Below are positions 6,043-8,654 of a DNA stretch of 8,654 nt, piece after piece. The position numbers and the translations under genes were made by a program. The notes under the pieces are model-generated. The model saw only the letters and a list, made by a program, of their open reading frames with translations, ran no database searches and was not told the origin of the DNA. The DNA is from an uncultured Bacteroidales bacterium (GTDB lineage: Bacteria > Bacteroidota > Bacteroidia > Bacteroidales > Bacteroidaceae). Where the stretch lies: contig CAMBWV010000024.1 of assembly GCA_945871755.1 (NCBI GenBank), positions 1 through 8,654 on the forward strand, written 5' to 3'. Position 1 is the stretch's first letter. Each line of letters opens with the position of its first letter.

Positions 6043-6648
6043 ATGCCCCATTCCTCCTCCCCCACCCCCCTTCGCCTAGCCGTCACGGGCGGCATCGGCA
6101 GTGGCAAGAGTTTCGTCTGCCGCCGCTTGGAGGACCGCGGGATTCCCATCTTCTACTGCGACAACGTGGCGAAGCAACTCCTGCGCACGGACACCGAGGT
6201 GCAACGCGCGCTCAGCGAACTCGTCGGCCCAGAGTTGTTTGAAGGCGGATGGCTCCACAAGGAGCTCCTGCGCGACTACCTCCACCAGGGCAGCGAGGCA
6301 GCCGACCGCGTCAACGCAATCGTCCATCCCCGCGTGGCAGCAGCCTTCCGCCAATGGTGCGACAGTCAGGCCGCCGCGAGCCACCGCCTCCTCTGCATGG
6401 AGTGCGCCCTGCTCTTCGAATCAGGTTTCGACCGCCTTGTGGACCGCACCGTCCTCGTCACCGCGCCCCTCGAAGTACGCCTCTCGCGCGTCATGGCCCG
6501 CGATGGAGTCAGCCGCGAAGTAGCCCGCTCGTGGATGCGCCTGCAGATGGCCGAAGAGGAGAAGGCCCGCCGTGCCGATATCATCTTGGACAACACCGAC
6601 AGCCCCGACCTTGGCGTCATCCACAGCCTCCTTCAAATGAGACAATGA
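6043..6648 (+). CDS. coaE: dephospho-CoA kinase
   Basis: This 201-residue enzyme phosphorylates the 3'-hydroxyl of the ribose of dephospho-CoA with ATP, the last step of coenzyme A synthesis. Visible motifs are the P-loop TGGIGSGKS (15-23), the substrate-site motif YCDNVAK, the IVHPRV segment, CALLFESGFD, and a lid-type region RSWMRLQM followed by ADIILDN near the C-terminus. Length and motif order are normal. The start at 6043 puts the P-loop 15 residues in and lies 10 nt after the stop of the YbbR-like gene; upstream in-frame starts would overlap that gene widely and add non-family sequence. Codon use is strongly biased to C-ending codons, as in the genes before it. It is the last gene before a 288 bp gap. 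Confidence 0.96.
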   Translation: MPHSSSPTPLRLAVTGGIGSGKSFVCRRLEDRGIPIFYCDNVAKQLLRTDTEVQRALSELVGPELFEGGWLHKELLRDYLHQGSEAADRVNAIVHPRVAAAFRQWCDSQAAASHRLLCMECALLFESGFDRLVDRTVLVTAPLEVRLSRVMARDGVSREVARSWMRLQMAEEEKARRADIILDNTDSPDLGVIHSLLQMRQ

Positions 6649-6690
6649 AACATTTCGGCAGCGGCTCGCCAAAGCAAGACAAACCATAGC

Positions 6691-6705
6691 GCAACGGGTC
6701 GTTGC
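6691..6705. repeat. isolated 6-bp hairpin with three-base loop
   Basis: GCAACG (6691-6696) pairs with CGTTGC (6700-6705) around GGT. The format (six-base perfect stem, three-base loop) is the same as in hairpin arrays A and B, but no GTTGAAACTA linker lies beside it, so it may be unrelated. Confidence 0.7.
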
Positions 6706-6844
6706 ACCTCCTAGTCTATAGAGCCTGCAAGCACAACCACATGGCAGCGGAAAGCCGCAGCGAAGAGTGGTAAAGAGCCTGACAAATGGCGACCGAATCC
6801 GCACTTGGTCCCCTCAAGACTGCGCCCATTCCAAATAAATATTG

Positions 6845-6852
6845 TACCTTTG
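6845..6852 (+). promoter_or_regulatory. Bacteroidota-type -7 box for the DUF5606 gene
   Basis: TACCTTTG is an exact match to TAnnTTTG and is preceded by an AT-rich stretch (AAATAAATATTG). A clear -33 element is not visible. The expected start of transcription is near 6859, about 78 nt before the ATG at 6937. It sits at a natural boundary between coaE and the next gene. Confidence 0.7.
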
Positions 6853-6936
6853 CCCGCGCAATCAATCACAAGGGGCAGGTCAATAGCGACCCGCCACAAA
6901 CCAATTCCAGAAAATACCTATAGAACCAACCTCAAC

Positions 6937-7377
6937 ATGAAAGAAACCATTCTCGCCATCTCTGGCAAGCCCGGCCTCTACCGCCTCGTTGCACGTGGCA
7001 ACGGCAATCTGATTGTGGAATCTATCGACGAGCAGAAGCGTCGCATCACCGCTGGTTCGCGCGACCGCGTCACCTCCCTCCGCGATGTCTCCATGTACAC
7101 CATGGACGACGACAAACCCCTCATGGAGGTATTCGAATCCATCAAGGAAAAGTACAACGCCCAGCCCGTTGACATCCAAACCAGCAAGGCCGACAAGGCA
7201 CAGCTCTTCGCCTTCCTCGACGAAGTATTGCCCGAAAACGATGCCGACCGCATCTACCCCGGCGATGTCAAGAAGCTCATCCAGTGGTACAACATCCTCG
7301 TGCAGGCAGGCTACACCGACTTCCTCGAAGCCGATGAGCAGGAAGAAGCCAACGCCGAGGCTGCCCCCGCAGAATAA
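6937..7377 (+). CDS. DUF5606 family protein of unknown function
   Basis: This is a 146-residue protein restricted, as far as I know, to Bacteroidota. The N-terminal motif MKETILAISGKPGLYRLV with the following NLIVESIDEQKRRI is the family hallmark, a small beta-rich segment (about 1-60). A more helical part follows (61-130), with LFAFLDEVLPENDADRIYPGDVKKLIQWYNILVQAG. The tail (131-146) is acidic and alanine-rich. There is no signal peptide or membrane span, so it is probably cytosolic. The start at 6937 is chosen because the family begins at this point; an in-frame ATG at 6805 would start before the promoter box. It has its own likely promoter (6845-6852), and a perfect inverted repeat follows 26 bp after its stop. 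The biochemical function is unknown; the cluster position gives no firm clue. Confidence 0.88.
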   Translation: MKETILAISGKPGLYRLVARGNGNLIVESIDEQKRRITAGSRDRVTSLRDVSMYTMDDDKPLMEVFESIKEKYNAQPVDIQTSKADKAQLFAFLDEVLPENDADRIYPGDVKKLIQWYNILVQAGYTDFLEADEQEEANAEAAPAE

Positions 7378-7403
7378 TCCCCGCCCACACCCAACGGGCA
7401 AAC

Positions 7404-7452
7404 ATTGGGCCTATATCGCAGACATCCCATCCCCAAGCGATATAGGCCCAAT
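7404..7452. terminator. perfect 16-bp inverted repeat after the DUF5606 gene, probable terminator
   Basis: ATTGGGCCTATATCGC (7404-7419) is exactly repeated in reverse complement as GCGATATAGGCCCAAT (7437-7452), with a 17-base loop. It begins 26 bp after the DUF5606 stop codon and would form a very stable RNA stem, so transcript termination or 3' end protection is the simplest role. The following bases (TCCTTTCC) are only weakly T-rich. An operator for a dimeric regulator or the ends of a small mobile element are less likely alternatives. Confidence 0.6.
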
Positions 7453-7465
7453 TCCTTTCCAAGTT

Positions 7466-7485
7466 CTCCTATATATAATAAGGAG
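7466..7485. repeat. CTCCT/AGGAG inverted repeat with AT-rich loop
   Basis: CTCCT (7466-7470) and AGGAG (7481-7485) flank an all-A/T loop. The first twelve bases, CTCCTATATATA (7466-7477), are the exact reverse complement of 4985-4996 in the yajC-ybbR gap. The low complexity means chance is possible. Confidence 0.4.
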
Positions 7486-7505
7486 TAAGCCCCCCGTAGT
7501 AATGC

Positions 7506-7537
7506 AAAAAGCAGGCAAGGCAATAGCCAAAGCCTGC
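7506..7537 (-). terminator. possible minus-strand intrinsic terminator
   Basis: GCAGGC (7511-7516) pairs with GCCTGC (7532-7537), and an inner GGC/GCC pair (7519-7521 and 7526-7528) closes an AATA loop. Five A (7506-7510) precede it, so a minus-strand transcript would have a stem followed by U5. No minus-strand gene lies to the right in the window, so it would stop only antisense transcription; on the plus strand the T-tract is poor. Confidence 0.35.
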
Positions 7538-7555
7538 CACAAACTTTCATAGCTT

Positions 7556-7695
7556 AGACTATCGAGCCAGCAGCCAAAGGCTGCGTTGAAACAGGAAGCC
7601 CGAAGGGATTCCCTGAAACTAGGAAGCCGCAGGCTTCCGTTGAAACCTGAAACTAGGTCGCGCAGCGACCATAACAACCAGGTCGCAAAGCGACC
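7556..7695. repeat. array B of short three-base-loop hairpins with GTTGAAACTA-like linkers
   Basis: Five hairpins: GCAGCC-AAA-GGCTGC (7570-7584), GGAAGCCC-GAA-GGGATTCC with one internal mismatch (7594-7612), GGAAGCC-GCA-GGCTTCC (7622-7638), GGTCGC-GCA-GCGACC (7656-7670) and GGTCGC-AAA-GCGACC (7681-7695). The linkers are variants of GTTGAAAC and CTGAAACTA, except ATAACAACCA before the last hairpin. The array starts AGACTATCGAGCCAGCAGCC, two differences from array A at 1478, and uses the same stem types in the same order. It ends 16 bp before the nitroreductase ATG and would lie in that gene's 5' leader if transcribed. Confidence 0.88.
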
Positions 7696-7711
7696 GTTGA
7701 CCCCCAAAGCC

Positions 7712-8452
7712 ATGCTAAAAAACCGACAAACCATCCGCCGATACGCCAACCGCCCCGTTGACCGCGCCCTTATCAACCGTCTCCTCACCGAAGCCGAGCG
7801 CACACAAACCATGGGCAATCTCCAGCTCTACAGCGTTGTCCTCACGGAGGACCCTACCCAGAAGGAGCAACTAGCCCCCTACCATTTCAACCAACCCATG
7901 GTGCGCCAAGCCCCCGCGCTCCTCACCTTCTGCGCCGACTTCCACCGCGTCACCCGCTGGTGTGAAGAACGCGAGGCCGACCCAGGCTACGACAATTTCC
8001 TCTCCTTCCTCAATGCCGCCACCGATGCCCTCCTCTATTGCCAAACCTTCTGCACCCTAGCCGAAGCCGAAGGTCTGGGCCTCTGCTACCTAGGCACCAC
8101 CCTCTATTCGCCGCAGGACATCATCCGCATCCTCCACCTCCCGCGCCTAGTCATGCCCATCGCCACCATCACCCTAGGTTGGCCCGACGAGCAGCCCGCT
8201 CCCACCGACCGCCTACCCCTCTCCGCCATCCTCCACGAAGAAACCTACCACTCCCCCACCCGCGCCGACATCGACCGCGACTACAAGCCCAAGGAATCCC
8301 TACCCGAAAACCAAGAATTCCTACGCATCAACGACAAACAAACCCTAGCCCAAATCTTCACCGACCTCCGCTACACCCGCCGCGACAACGAAGCCATCAG
8401 CCAAACCCTACTAGCAACCCTCCGCCAACAGGGTTTCCTCGAGAAGGAGTAA
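7712..8452 (+). CDS. nitroreductase family protein (NfsA/FRP-like, FMN-dependent)
   Basis: This 246-residue protein has the nitroreductase fold. It shows the N-terminal FMN-phosphate motif NRQTIRRYANRPV (4-16), NLQLYSVV (36-43), and the helix NAATDALLYCQTFCTLAEAEGLGLCYLGTT (101-130). PIATITLGWPDEQPAPTDRLPL (149-170) follows, then the C-terminal extension typical of the NfsA/FRP group, which reduces nitro compounds, quinones or flavins with NAD(P)H. The natural substrate is not known. I chose the ATG at 7712 because the family motif begins there; the open frame continues upstream to an ATG at 7586, which would add 42 residues encoded by hairpin array B. Leucine codon use is odd: 12 of 34 leucines are CTA, a codon I did not see in nusB. 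The stop codon lies inside the first, degenerate unit of a tandem repeat. Confidence 0.9.
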   Translation: MLKNRQTIRRYANRPVDRALINRLLTEAERTQTMGNLQLYSVVLTEDPTQKEQLAPYHFNQPMVRQAPALLTFCADFHRVTRWCEEREADPGYDNFLSFLNAATDALLYCQTFCTLAEAEGLGLCYLGTTLYSPQDIIRILHLPRLVMPIATITLGWPDEQPAPTDRLPLSAILHEETYHSPTRADIDRDYKPKESLPENQEFLRINDKQTLAQIFTDLRYTRRDNEAISQTLLATLRQQGFLEKE

Positions 8453-8654
8453 CGCAGAAGGACCGCACCTTGCTGCCCAAAGATTGTGACGTGAATAAGG
8501 AGTTCGTTCTCATTGCAAGGCATAGGAAGTAACGTGAAAGTACCGCACCTTGCTAGCAACGTGTGAGTAAGGAGTTCGTTCTCATTGCAAGGCATAGGAA
8601 GTAACGTGAAAGTACCGCACCTTGCTGTGCAAGGTGTGAGTAAGGAGTTCGTTC
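8446..8654. repeat. 72-73 bp tandem repeat running off the window
   Basis: One 72-bp unit (8496-8567) and one 73-bp unit (8568-8640) are followed by the first 14 bases of a third (8641-8654). The units are identical over their first 59 bases and differ only in the segment after ACCTTGCT. A degenerate partial unit precedes them (about 8446-8495) and covers the nitroreductase stop codon. In the second unit CACCTTGC (8618-8625) and GCAAGGTG (8629-8636) form a perfect hairpin with a TGT loop; in the first the same stem has a mismatch. There are no unique spacers, so it is not a CRISPR array. The true copy number cannot be seen. It looks noncoding, as the one-base difference in unit length shifts the minus-strand frame. 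Confidence 0.9.

Larger units (their letters stand above)
6649..6936 (+). other. coaE to DUF5606 intergenic region
   Basis: This stretch of 288 bp holds no supported gene. It contains a perfect hairpin with a three-base loop, GCAACG-GGT-CGTTGC (6691-6705), and a weaker GCGG/CCGC pair (6747-6750 and 6755-6758). A good -7 promoter box lies at 6845-6852, followed by a leader of about 78 nt. The first hairpin could end the coaE transcript, although no T-tract follows it. The promoter indicates that the DUF5606 gene can be expressed apart from the nusB-coaE cluster. Confidence 0.55.
7378..7711. other. gene-free stretch before the nitroreductase, filled with inverted repeats
   Basis: About 330 bp. 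In order it holds a perfect 16-bp inverted repeat (7404-7452), a CTCCT/AGGAG pair around an AT-rich loop (7466-7485), an imperfect stem with an A5 run on its left (7506-7537), and hairpin array B (7556-7695). I found no TAnnTTTG box for the nitroreductase gene. An open frame runs through array B into the nitroreductase but looks like chance. Confidence 0.7.

Noticed and set aside
6645..6689. A 14-codon frame whose ATG overlaps the coaE stop (ATGA)
   Set aside because: Too short to support, no recognisable product, and such overlaps arise often by chance.
8371..8595. Minus-strand frame with a 24-residue repeated peptide across the terminal tandem repeat
   Set aside because: The 73-bp unit breaks the frame that the 72-bp unit would keep, the frame runs into the antisense of the nitroreductase, and no start or family support is seen.

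Overview
The window looks like chromosomal DNA from a member of the Bacteroidota, most likely Bacteroidales and Prevotella-like. The evidence is: a long NusB with an internal insertion, a PUR-domain protein of the DUF3276 type, a DUF5606 protein, the gene order nusB-yajC-ybbR-coaE-DUF5606, a carboxynorspermidine synthase, two Bacteroidota-type -7 promoter boxes (TAnnTTTG), and start codons that lack clear Shine-Dalgarno sequences. The coding regions look GC-rich for the group (judged by eye, not computed). Eight protein genes are supported. No rRNA, tRNA, CRISPR array or transposase gene is visible.

Left half, minus strand (about 162-3339): a PUR/DUF3276 nucleic-acid-binding protein is followed by recA 70 nt downstream, and then by carboxynorspermidine synthase (polyamine synthesis). 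recA and the synthase gene are separated by about 230 bp that hold an array of tiny hairpins and a heptamer tandem repeat. Positions 1-161 hold no gene, only inverted repeats.

Middle and right, plus strand (3651-7377): a compact housekeeping cluster encodes nusB (transcription antitermination), yajC (Sec translocon accessory), a YbbR-like membrane-anchored protein, coaE (last step of CoA synthesis), and, from its own likely promoter, a DUF5606 protein. A perfect 16-bp inverted repeat follows the DUF5606 gene. Positions 3340-3650 are the divergent intergenic region between the two gene blocks.

Right end (7378-8654): a noncoding stretch with several inverted repeats leads into a second hairpin array, which ends 16 bp before the start of a NfsA/FRP-type nitroreductase gene. 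That gene is followed by, and its stop codon lies inside, a 72-73 bp tandem repeat that runs off the window.

The genes themselves are ordinary core functions. The least explained content is the repetitive intergenic DNA: two related arrays of perfect stems closed by three-base loops and joined by GTTGAAACTA-like linkers, and the terminal tandem repeat. I do not recognise either as a named family. I could not search for other copies.
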